Of a stretch of 64,000 nt of DNA, positions 51,582 through 60,338 are shown piece after piece. Each line of letters opens with the position of its first letter. Position 1 is the first letter of the stretch. The notes under the pieces were generated by a model. It did no database searches. It was not told the DNA's origin and was given only the letters and a program-made list of their open reading frames with translations. Where the stretch lies: NCBI RefSeq assembly GCF_024764775.1, contig NZ_JALIGC010000032.1, positions 62,001 through 126,000 on the forward strand, given 5' to 3'. This DNA comes from Scandinavium manionii (GTDB taxonomy: Bacteria > Pseudomonadota > Gammaproteobacteria > Enterobacterales > Enterobacteriaceae). Position numbers and translations under genes: made by a program.

Positions 51582-52330
51582 TCACCGCTTCGTTATCCGT
51601 CAGCGAACTGCTGTACGGTCACGGCCAGCCGCTGTTTTCGCCACTCAGTTTTGCCTGTCAGCCGGGGAAGATCTGGGCCGTACTCGGCGCGAACGGACGC
51701 GGAAAAAGTACCTTACTGGATACGCTGACAGGGGTGTTGCCCGCACTCGGTGGTCAGTTTTCGGTGGATGGCGGTGTCAGCATGGTGCCGCAGTCGTTTC
51801 GCCCGGCCTTCGCCTGGCAGGTGCAGGACGTGGTGCTGATGGGCCGTGCTCGCCACGTGGCGCTGTTTTCACAGCCGTCAGCCGACGACCGACAGCAGGT
51901 CGCGAAGGCGCTGGCGCAGCTCAACATTTCCGCACTGGCGCAGCAACACTTCGGCACGCTCTCCGGTGGTCAGCAGCAGCTGGTGATGATTGCCAGGGCT
52001 CTGGTCAGCGGCAGTCAGAATATTTTGCTCGATGAGCCCTGCTCCGCGCTGGATCTGGCTAATCAACAGGTAGTGCTGCAATTGATAAGCGACCTGGCAC
52101 ATCGCCAGCAGCGCAGCGTGCTGTTTACAACGCACGATCCGACCCATGCATTGCAGGTGGCGAGCCATACGCTGATGCTGTTGCCGGAGGGGAAATGGCT
52201 GGCGGGTGAAACCGAAGATGTGGTGACGGACCGCCATCTGCACCAGGCCTATGGCGTGCCGGTCAGGACGCTGACACTGGATGACTATCCACGTCAGGTA
52301 ATCGCCCCATTATTTTCCATTGAGCGTTAA
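51578..52330 (+). CDS. FecCD-type ABC transporter, ATP-binding protein
   Basis: A 250-residue BtuD/FecE-type ATPase. Walker A GANGRGKST, signature LSGGQQQL, Walker B ILLDEPCSALD, and H-loop FTTHDP are visible. The ATGA overlap with the permease stop couples translation. Its last 21 bp overlap, tail to tail, the ModA-like gene. Confidence 0.92.
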   Translation: MITASLSVSELLYGHGQPLFSPLSFACQPGKIWAVLGANGRGKSTLLDTLTGVLPALGGQFSVDGGVSMVPQSFRPAFAWQVQDVVLMGRARHVALFSQPSADDRQQVAKALAQLNISALAQQHFGTLSGGQQQLVMIARALVSGSQNILLDEPCSALDLANQQVVLQLISDLAHRQQRSVLFTTHDPTHALQVASHTLMLLPEGKWLAGETEDVVTDRHLHQAYGVPVRTLTLDDYPRQVIAPLFSIER

Positions 52331-53035
52331 AAAACCGGCCTCACGTAAAAACGCCTGACCTTCCGATGCCACAATAAACTGTTCCAGCGGTTGCGCGGCG
52401 TCACTGAGCCGCGCCAACTGATATTCACAGCGCGTCTGATATGCATCCGGCAGCGCCAGAATGTACAAATCGTCGGTGTTTTCCAGCGCCTGAGCGTAGT
52501 GCGCATAACCGATAAACAGGTCGGTCAAATCCTGGCGAATCAGCCACGCGCTGGCAATTTCCCCTTTCGGAACGGTTAACGACGATCTGCCGCCCACCAG
52601 CCTGTTTGCCCGCGCGGTTAGCGTCATATCCGGATAGTCCGCCTCGATTCGGGCCAACAGCTCGAAAGTGTAATCGCCAGACGGATCGCAGCCGGGCGTT
52701 GAGGTGCCGAGCCGCAGCAAAGGATTCGCCAGCAGGCTGAGCCAGTCGGCATTTTCCGTTTGCGCGGTTTTACGTGCCGTGAGGTTCAGACGATTAAACG
52801 CAAAGGTCGTCGTCGCCTGCGCACGTCCGTTCGCCAGCAGCGTTTGCGGATGTTGCGTGTTAGCAGAAGCGAACAGGTCGCAGCGCTCACCGGCTTCGAT
52901 ACGCTCCCGCAGCAGGCCCGCCGGGCCAAAATCGACAGAGACAGGAATGCCGGTTTGTTGGCTGAAATGCTGACACAGCGGAATAAATGCCCGCTTGAGA
53001 CTGCCCGCAGCGAGTACGTGAAGGGTTGTGGTCAT
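52310..53035 (-). CDS. ModA-like solute-binding protein without a signal peptide
   Basis: A 241-residue type II periplasmic-binding fold of the molybdate group (LHVLAAGSLKRAFIPL; VDFGPAGLLRERIEAGERCDLFASA; SGDYTFELLA). The family core starts at residue 4 of the ATG at 53035, leaving no room for a signal peptide. Extending to 53167 adds 44 residues that are not signal-like. It could be a cytosolic sensor or enzyme-like binder, or depend on an unrecognised export route. It follows the shikimate dehydrogenase gene on the same strand. Confidence 0.78.
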   Translation of the reverse strand: MTTTLHVLAAGSLKRAFIPLCQHFSQQTGIPVSVDFGPAGLLRERIEAGERCDLFASANTQHPQTLLANGRAQATTTFAFNRLNLTARKTAQTENADWLSLLANPLLRLGTSTPGCDPSGDYTFELLARIEADYPDMTLTARANRLVGGRSSLTVPKGEIASAWLIRQDLTDLFIGYAHYAQALENTDDLYILALPDAYQTRCEYQLARLSDAAQPLEQFIVASEGQAFLREAGFLTLNGK

Positions 53036-53108
53036 CAGTGTGAAATCTTTGCCCGGTTCGAAAGCAATTATCTTAGCCGGGCAAACAGGGAACGCCAGTC
53101 GAATCCAC

Positions 53109-53945
53109 TTATTCCCTGATCTCAGCCCGCTCACGCAGCTGTTCAGGGGTAGCGACCGGCAGGCCAAAGAACTTCAGATAGGCGGGGATCATTTCAAACA
53201 GCATGTCGGTGCCGCGCTGCACCTGACAATCGCGGGCCATCGCGGCCTGTAAGAACGGCGTCCACGTCTGGCTCATGACCACTTCGCCGACATACGAGCC
53301 GGGCGTCAGGCGATCAACATCCAGCGGTAGTGGATCGCCCGGTTTCATGCCCATCGGTGTGGCGTTTACCACCAGCGAATGGCCCTGCGGATCCTTTTGC
53401 ATCAGCCTGATTTCAAGCGTCGGATAATGACGTAGCAGGCGCATGGCCAGCGCCTGAGCGGTTTGCTCACGGGTGTCAAACAGCGTGAGCGATGGCACGC
53501 CGGCCGCAGCGAGAGAGGCGGCAATCGCCGATCCCACACCGCCACAGCCCACCACTAATGCCCGGGCATTCTCTGCACAAAAGCCTTTACGCTGAATACC
53601 CTGCACGAATCCATTGCCGTCGAACATATCCCCGGTGAGCGAGCCGTCCTCTTCACGCCGAATGGCATTGCAGGCTCCAGCAATCGCCGCCGTCGGGCTG
53701 AGTTGTTGCATCAGCCCGGCGGTGACGACTTTATGCGGCATCGTCACCAGCGCTCCCACCAGATTAGTCATCTGAAACAGTGCTGGCACGAATGCGGCAA
53801 AGGCCTCCGGACGCACGCCCATCGGTACCACTTTGACATCCACGTTTTGTGCCGCAAACCACGGGTTGTAAATCATCGGCGCTTTGAAACTTTCCGTGGG
53901 CCAGCCCAGATGCGCAATCAGTCTGGTGTTTCCGGTAATGATCAT
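53109..53945 (-). CDS. Shikimate (quinate) dehydrogenase-family protein
   Basis: A 278-residue AroE/YdiB-type protein. The catalytic Lys is in VTMPHK and the partner Asp in TGDMFDGNGF. The NAD(P) Rossmann loop is VVGCGGVGSAIAASLAAAG. The N-terminal ligand segment is altered (TESFKAPMIYN instead of the usual SxSxxxHN), which places it in a divergent, catabolic subfamily rather than biosynthetic AroE. It probably oxidises shikimate or quinate toward dehydroshikimate, upstream of the neighbouring dehydratase. It is 9 bp after the MFS gene. Confidence 0.85.
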   Translation of the reverse strand: MIITGNTRLIAHLGWPTESFKAPMIYNPWFAAQNVDVKVVPMGVRPEAFAAFVPALFQMTNLVGALVTMPHKVVTAGLMQQLSPTAAIAGACNAIRREEDGSLTGDMFDGNGFVQGIQRKGFCAENARALVVGCGGVGSAIAASLAAAGVPSLTLFDTREQTAQALAMRLLRHYPTLEIRLMQKDPQGHSLVVNATPMGMKPGDPLPLDVDRLTPGSYVGEVVMSQTWTPFLQAAMARDCQVQRGTDMLFEMIPAYLKFFGLPVATPEQLRERAEIRE

Positions 53946-53954
53946 GCGTGCTCC

Positions 53955-55286
53955 CTAATCCTGCTGTTCCGTGAGTTCGATGCGTTTGACATCGCCAAGA
54001 ATAAAGACGTACGCCACCACACCGAGCAGCGCCGCGCCGCCGATGTAAATGAGCGCGTAGAAGAAACTGCCGGAGGCGGCGACGATAAAACCAATCACCA
54101 GCGGCGTGAGGATCCCCGCCAGGTTGGCGCAGAAGTTAAACAGCCCGGCAGTCAGACCACCGAGTCCGTTGGGTGCCATGTCAGAAACCAGCGTCCAGCC
54201 GAGGCCAACCATTCCCTGACCAAAGAAGGCGAACGACATCACCAGGATAACCGCGGTGTCGCTATGCAACCAGTTGGCAGTGATGATGCAGCTTGCCATC
54301 AGCAGGCCGACGATAATCGGCAGCTTGCGTCCAAGGTTAGCCGAGCCAGTAGCTTTCAGCAGTTTGTCCGATACCCAGCCGCCGAACATTACCCCGCCCG
54401 CTGCCGCGAGAAACGGCAGAATGGCGAAGAAACCGACCTTCAGCCATGGCATGTGACGCTCGGTGGCGAGCCATGTCGGGAACCAGGTCAGGAAGAACAC
54501 CAGCACTGTGTTACCGGCAAACTGACCGATACTCGCCCCGACAATCTGACGTTTGCTCAACAACTGGCGCACCAGCGGCCAGCTGAACTGCGTTTTCTGC
54601 ACCACGGCTGATTGAATGCCGCCGCCCGCTTCGATGTATTCACGCTCCTGCTGGCTCAAACGGCTGTCTTCGTGCGGTTCGCGGTACAGACGCCACCAGG
54701 CTATCGCGAATACTATGCCGACCACGCCGACGCTGATAAATAGCGCGCGCCAGCCAAAGTTGCCCATTATCCAGAACAACAGCGGCGAGAAGCAGGCGAG
54801 GCCAAGATATTCGCCGACGGTGTACACCGCCGTGGCTTTTGCCCTCTCCTGTTGCGGAAACCAGGCGCTGACTACCCGGCTATTCACCGGGAAGCATGGC
54901 GCTTCGCTGATCCCAAGCCCAAAGCGGCACAGTAATAAGGATTTGATACCCACCGCCATACCGTGAAACAGCGTGAACAGCGACCACAGCGTGAGGGAGA
55001 GGAAATAGGTGATTTTGTTGCCGAAGCGGTCGAGGAACAGGCCGCCGGGAATTTGCGCCAGCGCGTAGGTCCAGGCAAACGCCGAGAACACCAGCCCCAT
55101 TATCGCGGCGTTGATGCCCAGCTCCTGGGTGAGCGCCGGGGCTGCGATGCCCAGCACCGTACGGTCGAGATAGTTGATCATTGTGCCCACTGCCAGCAGG
55201 GCCAGAATACCGATCCGACGCCGGGTGCGGCGTACAGCGGTGACCGCCTCCGCGTCCACAGCGTGGTCATGGCTGTATGTGCTCAT
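53955..55286 (-). CDS. MFS transporter (anion:cation symporter family), likely shikimate/quinate or aromatic acid
   Basis: A 443-residue ACS-family MFS protein. INYLDRTVLGIAAPALTQELGI and GGLFLDRFGNK are typical of hexuronate/phthalate/aromatic-acid permeases. It forms an operon with the shikimate dehydrogenase-like gene, and a site with the same motif as the TetR operator lies 58 bp upstream of its start. Confidence 0.85.
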   Translation of the reverse strand: MSTYSHDHAVDAEAVTAVRRTRRRIGILALLAVGTMINYLDRTVLGIAAPALTQELGINAAIMGLVFSAFAWTYALAQIPGGLFLDRFGNKITYFLSLTLWSLFTLFHGMAVGIKSLLLCRFGLGISEAPCFPVNSRVVSAWFPQQERAKATAVYTVGEYLGLACFSPLLFWIMGNFGWRALFISVGVVGIVFAIAWWRLYREPHEDSRLSQQEREYIEAGGGIQSAVVQKTQFSWPLVRQLLSKRQIVGASIGQFAGNTVLVFFLTWFPTWLATERHMPWLKVGFFAILPFLAAAGGVMFGGWVSDKLLKATGSANLGRKLPIIVGLLMASCIITANWLHSDTAVILVMSFAFFGQGMVGLGWTLVSDMAPNGLGGLTAGLFNFCANLAGILTPLVIGFIVAASGSFFYALIYIGGAALLGVVAYVFILGDVKRIELTEQQD

Positions 55287-55343
55287 AGTATTTCCTGTCT
55301 TTGTAGGGTGCAGATGAATGTTGTTATTTTCACTCCACCAGCC

Positions 55344-55357
55344 GAACCTTTTGGTTC
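55344..55357. promoter_or_regulatory. Candidate TetR operator upstream of the MFS gene
   Basis: GAACCTTTTGGTTC, an inverted repeat with 5-bp arms, nearly identical to the site at 57257-57270. Confidence 0.6.
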
Positions 55358-55365
55358 AGCCTGGT

Positions 55366-57219
55366 TTACTCACTGTACTGCATGGCCGAAAGACGGACCG
55401 CCGCATTGACCGCGCCGTATTGCGCATAGCCGTTACGTCGTTCGGTTAACTCAAAGAAAAAGCGTCCGGCGCTGAATGGGCGAGTATACAGATGTAAAAA
55501 CTCGCCACCGTTGCCGTCACGATCGTACAGGATCTGCTGCTGTTGCAGCACATCAGCCTGTTCACTGTCGCCAAACCGCGCCCGCAAATCCTCATAATAG
55601 TTAGCTGGAATAGGCAACGCGGAAGGCAGCCCGCCGGGTAAGGTTTCAAGCACTGCGGGTAAATCCGCACAGGCAAATGCCGCGTGTTGCAGGCCCGCCC
55701 CCTGATAGCAGGCCACCGAACGCGCAATCTGCGTGGCGCGACTTTGGGAAATATTCAGCGCCAGGCGAATATTTCCCTGCGGGCTGTGTACCGCCAGGCT
55801 ACGCACCAGACCATAAGGATCGGGCATCGTCTGTTCATGCTCCAGCGTGAAGCCAAACACGGTGCGGAAGAACATCACCCAGTTATCGCGGCTGTCGGCC
55901 TCCATCCCTAACGCCAGATGATCGATGCCGAGCAGGCCCGACGTCGCGACCGACGCGTTGAGTTCAAAGTCGCGGGCGTAGATATCATCGCCCTCTTCTA
56001 CCAGGTAAATCAGGCTGCCGTCCGGGGCGCATACCGCCGGGATGGTGCTTTCATTCGGCCCAACCTCGCCCTGCCAGGTGGCGTAACCGTAGGCTTTTGC
56101 CCGGGAGATAATCGGCTCACTGCGGCTAACGCGCAGCGCCATAGCACACAGAGAAACGCCGTGGCGCTGCCAGAAATGATCAGCCCAACTGTGCGGTTGA
56201 TGATTGACAATCACCCGCGCGCCGCCGTTTTGCCACAGGCTCACTTTTTTACTGCGGTGCATTCCCTGCTGCTGGAAGCCCATTTGGCTGAGGCTAGTGC
56301 CGAGTTTTTTCGCTTCGGCAGGGCTGGCGGTAAATTCAATAAACTCCGGTCCCTGATATTCCGGCAGCGCGGGCAGCGAACAGAGTTCGGCGTCGGTTTC
56401 TGGTAACTGTTGACGGGTTTGTTCTTCCAGCCACAGCAAAGAACGATAGCCGTCCTTCGCGGTTGCGCCGTTTGGCGAAGCGCGAAAACCATCGTTGAAC
56501 ACTTCCAGCGACCACGGACCGCGATAGCCGCGCCGGGTTAAATCGGTGGCAAAGTCTACCACTGGAAGCTCACCCTGCCCCGGGAAACAGCGGAAATGGC
56601 GGCTCCATTCGAGCACGTCCATTTTCATCACCGGCGCATCCGCCAGTTGGAGGAAGGTAATTTTATCGACCGGCACTTCATCCAGCCGGGCCAAGGTGTC
56701 GCCCAGCGCCAGAACGTGAAAGCTGTCGAGCACAATCCCCATCGCCGGACTATCCACCGCTTTTACGCGCTGCCACGCCTGATGCCAGCGATTCACCTGA
56801 GTACCCCAGGCCAGCGCTTCGTACCCGACGTTAATTTTTTCGCGTTCAGCCAGCTCCGCCAGCGCACGCAGGTCACTGATTTGCAGGTCGATATCCGGGC
56901 TGGTGTCCGGTGCTACGCTGCTGCATAACAGCAAGGTGTCGCAGCCGAGCTGATGCATTAGCTCAAATTTACGTCTGGCGCGTTCGAGATTGGCGGCAAA
57001 CTGCGGGCGGCTGGCACCTTCGAAATCACGAAAGGGCTGAAAAAGCGTGATCTGCAAACCGAGATCGGCGGCCATCTGTCGGATATCCGCCGGCGAACCG
57101 GTATAATAGAGCAGATCATTTTCAAAAATTTCAACGCCCTGATAGCCTGCATCGGCAATGGCGCTCAGTTTTTCCGGTAAGGTGCCTGATATCGAGACGG
57201 TTGCGATAGAGCGCAGCAT
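55366..57219 (-). CDS. 3-Dehydroshikimate dehydratase, QsuB/QuiC1-type two-domain enzyme
   Basis: A 617-residue protein, about the length of Corynebacterium QsuB (618). The N-terminal sugar-phosphate-isomerase-like barrel has metal ligands Glu134 (GYEALAW), Asp165 (IVLDSFH), Gln191 (FLQLAD) and Glu239 (SLEVFND), matching those reported for QuiC1. The C-terminal HPPD-like (VOC) domain keeps a complete His434/His512/Glu573 triad (GIDHLALG, GLQHAAF, GGEFLHLY). It converts 3-dehydroshikimate to protocatechuate. The ATG at 57219 has AGGTGA upstream; the ATG five codons earlier has none. Confidence 0.92.
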   Translation of the reverse strand: MLRSIATVSISGTLPEKLSAIADAGYQGVEIFENDLLYYTGSPADIRQMAADLGLQITLFQPFRDFEGASRPQFAANLERARRKFELMHQLGCDTLLLCSSVAPDTSPDIDLQISDLRALAELAEREKINVGYEALAWGTQVNRWHQAWQRVKAVDSPAMGIVLDSFHVLALGDTLARLDEVPVDKITFLQLADAPVMKMDVLEWSRHFRCFPGQGELPVVDFATDLTRRGYRGPWSLEVFNDGFRASPNGATAKDGYRSLLWLEEQTRQQLPETDAELCSLPALPEYQGPEFIEFTASPAEAKKLGTSLSQMGFQQQGMHRSKKVSLWQNGGARVIVNHQPHSWADHFWQRHGVSLCAMALRVSRSEPIISRAKAYGYATWQGEVGPNESTIPAVCAPDGSLIYLVEEGDDIYARDFELNASVATSGLLGIDHLALGMEADSRDNWVMFFRTVFGFTLEHEQTMPDPYGLVRSLAVHSPQGNIRLALNISQSRATQIARSVACYQGAGLQHAAFACADLPAVLETLPGGLPSALPIPANYYEDLRARFGDSEQADVLQQQQILYDRDGNGGEFLHLYTRPFSAGRFFFELTERRNGYAQYGAVNAAVRLSAMQYSE

Positions 57220-57256
57220 AGTGTCACCTGTCATGATCCACGGGAAAGCTGAATAT

Positions 57257-57270
57257 GAATCATTTGGTTC
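57257..57270. promoter_or_regulatory. Candidate TetR operator in the dehydratase/tetR intergenic region
   Basis: GAATCATTTGGTTC, embedded in TGAATC-ATTT-GGTTCA. It matches the site at 55344-55357 at 12 of 14 positions and lies between the divergent starts at 57219 and 57345. Confidence 0.65.
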
Positions 57271-57344
57271 ATGCGCGCCATAATTCGTTGCTAATTTGTG
57301 ATCGTTGTGTGTATTTTTTGTTCTTACCAGAAGCGGGAGTCGCT

Positions 57345-57983
57345 ATGTCTGTTGTTGTTCACGATGAAGCCCAGAGCCTGAAAGAGAAGATTTTTGCCGC
57401 TGCCATCGCGGTTTTCGCCGAGCACGGCCTGGCCGGGGCGAGAATGGAACAGATAGCCGGAGAAGCCCAAACCACCAAGCGGATGGTGGTTTATTACTTC
57501 AAAACCAAGGAGCAGCTGTATCAGGCGGTGCTGGAGCACGTCTATGTCCGCATTCGTGAAAACGAGCAGCAACTGGGGCTGGAAAATTTACCGCCAGTCG
57601 AAGCGCTGGTGCAGTTGGTGAAATGGAGCGTGGCGTACCACGCAAGCCATGCGGATTATATGCGGATCATTTGCATGGAGAACATGCAGCGCGGGAAGTG
57701 GCTGAATGCATCAGGTTTGTTGAAACCACTGAACAAAAGCGCCCTGTCGATTCTGGAAAATATTCTCGATCGCGGTCAGCAACAGGACATTTTCCAACAA
57801 GGCGTTGAGGCCCGGGACGTGCATCGTCTAATCAGCAGCTTCAGTTTTTACCAGGTGTCGAATTTTTACACCTTTAATAGCCTTTATCTGGAAGGCCCGC
57901 TGCCAGAAATTGACGACCCGCAACTGGTGGCGCATCACTCAAAAATTGCCGTGAAAGCTGTTTTACGCTTTGTCATTGCCTGA
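57345..57983 (+). CDS. TetR-family regulator of the dehydroshikimate module
   Basis: A 212-residue TetR-type protein with HTH ARMEQIAGEAQTTKRMVVYYFKTKEQLYQAVL (about residues 38-69). The RutR/CerR-like C-terminal domain would bind an effector such as dehydroshikimate or protocatechuate (inference). The ATG at 57345 has GGGAG 5 bp upstream; the longer frame from 57255 is not used. It abuts the convergent fumD stop. Confidence 0.88.
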   Translation: MSVVVHDEAQSLKEKIFAAAIAVFAEHGLAGARMEQIAGEAQTTKRMVVYYFKTKEQLYQAVLEHVYVRIRENEQQLGLENLPPVEALVQLVKWSVAYHASHADYMRIICMENMQRGKWLNASGLLKPLNKSALSILENILDRGQQQDIFQQGVEARDVHRLISSFSFYQVSNFYTFNSLYLEGPLPEIDDPQLVAHHSKIAVKAVLRFVIA

Positions 57984-58196
57984 TTATTGACCCGCCAGCG
58001 CGGTGATGACGCGTTCCATCGCCTCGCGGGTCTGTTCACTGCGTTTGATTTTCTGGTTAGCAAGCGATGTGCGCAATACGCCAGCAATTACAATGTGTTT
58101 GGGCTCTTGTCCCAGGTCACGCATCTCCAGTACGACCTTGCCGACCACCCGGCACATCTCCTGATACAGTGCTTCATCTTTACCTTGATTGCCCAT
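57984..58196 (-). CDS. fumD: Fumarase D (YdhZ)
   Basis: A 70-residue protein nearly identical in its core to E. coli FumD (CRVVGKVVLEMRDLGQEPKHIVIAGVLRT). The E. coli protein has reported fumarase activity despite its small size; the mechanism is unclear. Its presence immediately before pykF marks the return to the E. coli gene order. Confidence 0.92.
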   Translation of the reverse strand: MGNQGKDEALYQEMCRVVGKVVLEMRDLGQEPKHIVIAGVLRTSLANQKIKRSEQTREAMERVITALAGQ

Positions 58197-58618
58197 CTCT
58201 TACTCCCACTAACTCATTAATTTTCAATTCATTACTGATGATAGCGTCTTTCTGGACAACTTTCGCCATTAGATTCTGTTACAAAGTAAAGATCGCCTCG
58301 TAATGATTTTGTTAAGCGCTATCGTCTTGTTCTGAAACGGCGTTTTCATTTTCCTTTTCATCCGTAACCTCGTATAATACGCACCGATTCTTTCTTGAAT
58401 GGTTTCAGCGCATTGGACTGCATAAAAAATAACGTAAAACTTCATCCAACCTTCGTAGCTGAAAACCAGGCTCACTTTCCTCTGCACGCTTTTTTGATGT
58501 CACCTATCCTTATCTCGTGGCATCGCGACTTTCGTAATACAGGTTTACCTTCGTGGCAGTGCGCCCACGATCCAAATTTTCCTATTCCTTCTCTCTCAAC
58601 TTAAAGACTAAGACTGTC
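58197..58618 (+). other. pykF promoter and leader region
   Basis: About 420 bp without a gene. It contains TATAAT (58373-58378), a Cra site (58396-58407), a second Cra-like inverted repeat TGAAAC-GGCG-TTTTCA (58332-58347), and a leader of roughly 230 nt. Confidence 0.65.
58373..58407 (+). promoter_or_regulatory. pykF -10 box and downstream Cra (FruR) operator
   Basis: TATAAT at 58373-58378 is followed by TGAATGGTTTCA (58396-58407), the same core as the E. coli pykF Cra operator. A Cra site just downstream of the start point gives repression, relieved by fructose-1-phosphate. Confidence 0.85.
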
Positions 58619-60031
58619 ATGAAAAAGACCAAAATTGTTTGCACCATCGGTCCAAAAACCGAATCCGAAGAGATGCTGACCAAAATGCTGGACGCCGGCA
58701 TGAACGTGATGCGTCTGAACTTTTCTCACGGCGACTATGCTGAACACGGCCAACGCATCAAGAACCTGCGCAACGTGGTTAGCAAAACCGGTAAGTCAGC
58801 GGCAATCCTGCTGGATACCAAAGGCCCTGAAATCCGCACCATCAAACTGGAAGGCGGCAACGACGTCTCCCTGAAAGCAGGCCAGACCTTCACGTTCACC
58901 ACGGATAAAACCGTTGTCGGTAACACCGAAACTGTGGCTGTTACCTACGAAGGTTTCACCAGCGACCTGAGCGTCGGCAACACCATTCTGGTTGATGACG
59001 GCTTGATCGGTATGGAAGTTACCGCTATCGAAGGCAACAAGGTTGTTTGTAAAGTGCTGAACAACGGCGACCTGGGCGAAAACAAAGGCGTTAACCTGCC
59101 AGGCGTTTCCATCGCTCTGCCAGCACTGGCTGAGAAAGACAAACAGGACCTGATCTTCGGTTGTGAACAGGGCGTTGATTTCGTTGCAGCTTCCTTTATC
59201 CGTAAGCGTTCTGACGTGCTGGAAATCCGTGAGCACCTGAAAGCCCACGGCGGCGAAAACATCCAGATCATCTCCAAAATCGAAAACCAGGAAGGCCTGA
59301 ACAACTTCGACGAAATCCTCGAAGCGTCTGACGGCATCATGGTTGCTCGTGGCGATATGGGCGTTGAAATCCCGGTTGAAGAGGTTATCTTCGCGCAGAA
59401 GATGATCATCGAAAAATGTGTACGCGCTCGTAAAGTGGTTATCACCGCGACCCAGATGCTGGATTCTATGATCAAGAACCCACGTCCAACTCGCGCTGAA
59501 GCCGGTGACGTTGCTAACGCCATCCTCGACGGTACCGATGCAGTCATGCTGTCCGGTGAGTCTGCGAAAGGGAAATACCCGCTGGAAGCGGTGACCATCA
59601 TGGCAACCATCTGTGAACGTACTGACCGCGTGATGACCAGCCGTCTGGACTTCAACAACGACAGCCGCAAGCTGCGCATCACCGAAGCGGTTTGCCGCGG
59701 TGCAGTAGAAACAGCTGAGAAACTGGAAGCGCCATTGATTGTTGTTGCGACCCAGGGCGGTAAATCTGCTCGCGCTATCCGTAAATACTTCCCGGATGCC
59801 ACCATCCTGGCGCTGACCACCAACGAACTGACTGCACGTCAGCTGGTGCTGTCTAAAGGCGTAAACGCGCAGCTGGTTAAAGAAATCTCTTCTACTGATG
59901 ATTTCTACCGTCTGGGTAAAGAAGTTGCACTGCAGAGCGGTCTGGCTCAGAAAGGTGACGTTGTGGTGATGGTTTCTGGTGCGCTGGTACCAAGCGGAAC
60001 CACCAATACTGCATCCGTGCACGTACTGTAA
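58619..60031 (+). CDS. pykF: Pyruvate kinase I (fructose-1,6-bisphosphate-activated)
   Basis: A 470-residue enzyme, identical in length and nearly in sequence to E. coli PykF. It makes pyruvate and ATP from PEP in glycolysis. Active-site elements are MRLNFSHGDYAEH, LLDTKGPEIRT, the signature IISKIENQEGLNN (Lys and Glu, Mg2+), GDMGVEIP and TQMLDSM. The C-terminal allosteric domain with SGALVPSGTTN binds FBP. The ATG at 58619 is used; the frame upstream is not family-like. Confidence 0.97.
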   Translation: MKKTKIVCTIGPKTESEEMLTKMLDAGMNVMRLNFSHGDYAEHGQRIKNLRNVVSKTGKSAAILLDTKGPEIRTIKLEGGNDVSLKAGQTFTFTTDKTVVGNTETVAVTYEGFTSDLSVGNTILVDDGLIGMEVTAIEGNKVVCKVLNNGDLGENKGVNLPGVSIALPALAEKDKQDLIFGCEQGVDFVAASFIRKRSDVLEIREHLKAHGGENIQIISKIENQEGLNNFDEILEASDGIMVARGDMGVEIPVEEVIFAQKMIIEKCVRARKVVITATQMLDSMIKNPRPTRAEAGDVANAILDGTDAVMLSGESAKGKYPLEAVTIMATICERTDRVMTSRLDFNNDSRKLRITEAVCRGAVETAEKLEAPLIVVATQGGKSARAIRKYFPDATILALTTNELTARQLVLSKGVNAQLVKEISSTDDFYRLGKEVALQSGLAQKGDVVVMVSGALVPSGTTNTASVHVL

Positions 60032-60058
60032 TTTCGATTCAGTCGACTTAATTTGCAC

Positions 60059-60084
60059 AAAAGCGCCCTCGTGGCGCTTTTTTT
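60059..60084 (+). terminator. Intrinsic terminator of pykF
   Basis: AAAAGCGCC pairs with GGCGCTTTT (loop CTCGT), then a T run. Confidence 0.9.
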
Positions 60085-60338
60085 ATTCCTGCGATAGCCT
60101 TATTTAATAAAAATGCAAATCGGATTTCACTATTTAAATTGTGATTATCTAAGATTAATCCAATGAAATCGTACTGTTTTCACACAGCTTTTGCATTTTG
60201 TACATCCATTAGATGCTTCTTTGAGCGAACGATCAAAAATAAGTGTATTCCCATCAAAAAAATATTCTCAACATAAAAAACTTTGTGTAATACTTGTAAC
60301 GCTACATGGAGATTAACTCAATCTAGAGGGTATTAATA
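60085..60338 (+). promoter_or_regulatory. lpp promoter and AT-rich upstream region
   Basis: A strikingly AT-rich stretch like that of E. coli lpp, one of the strongest cellular promoters. TTCTCA (60265-60270) and TAATAC (60288-60293) are 17 bp apart, giving a short leader to the ATG at 60339. AGAGGG precedes the start by 9 bp. No other gene is seen here. Confidence 0.8.

Noticed and set aside
53703..54611. 302-codon plus-strand ORF spanning the shikimate dehydrogenase and MFS genes
   Set aside because: Crosses two real genes in antisense and is of shadow composition (His, Gln, Arg-rich).
28703..57983. Prophage, integrative element or insertion sequence
   Set aside because: No integrase, transposase, terminal inverted repeats or duplicated tRNA 3' end were found in the block.
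58796..60058. 420-codon minus-strand ORF opposite pykF
   Set aside because: Antisense of a highly biased, highly expressed gene; codon bias of pykF keeps the opposite frame open.
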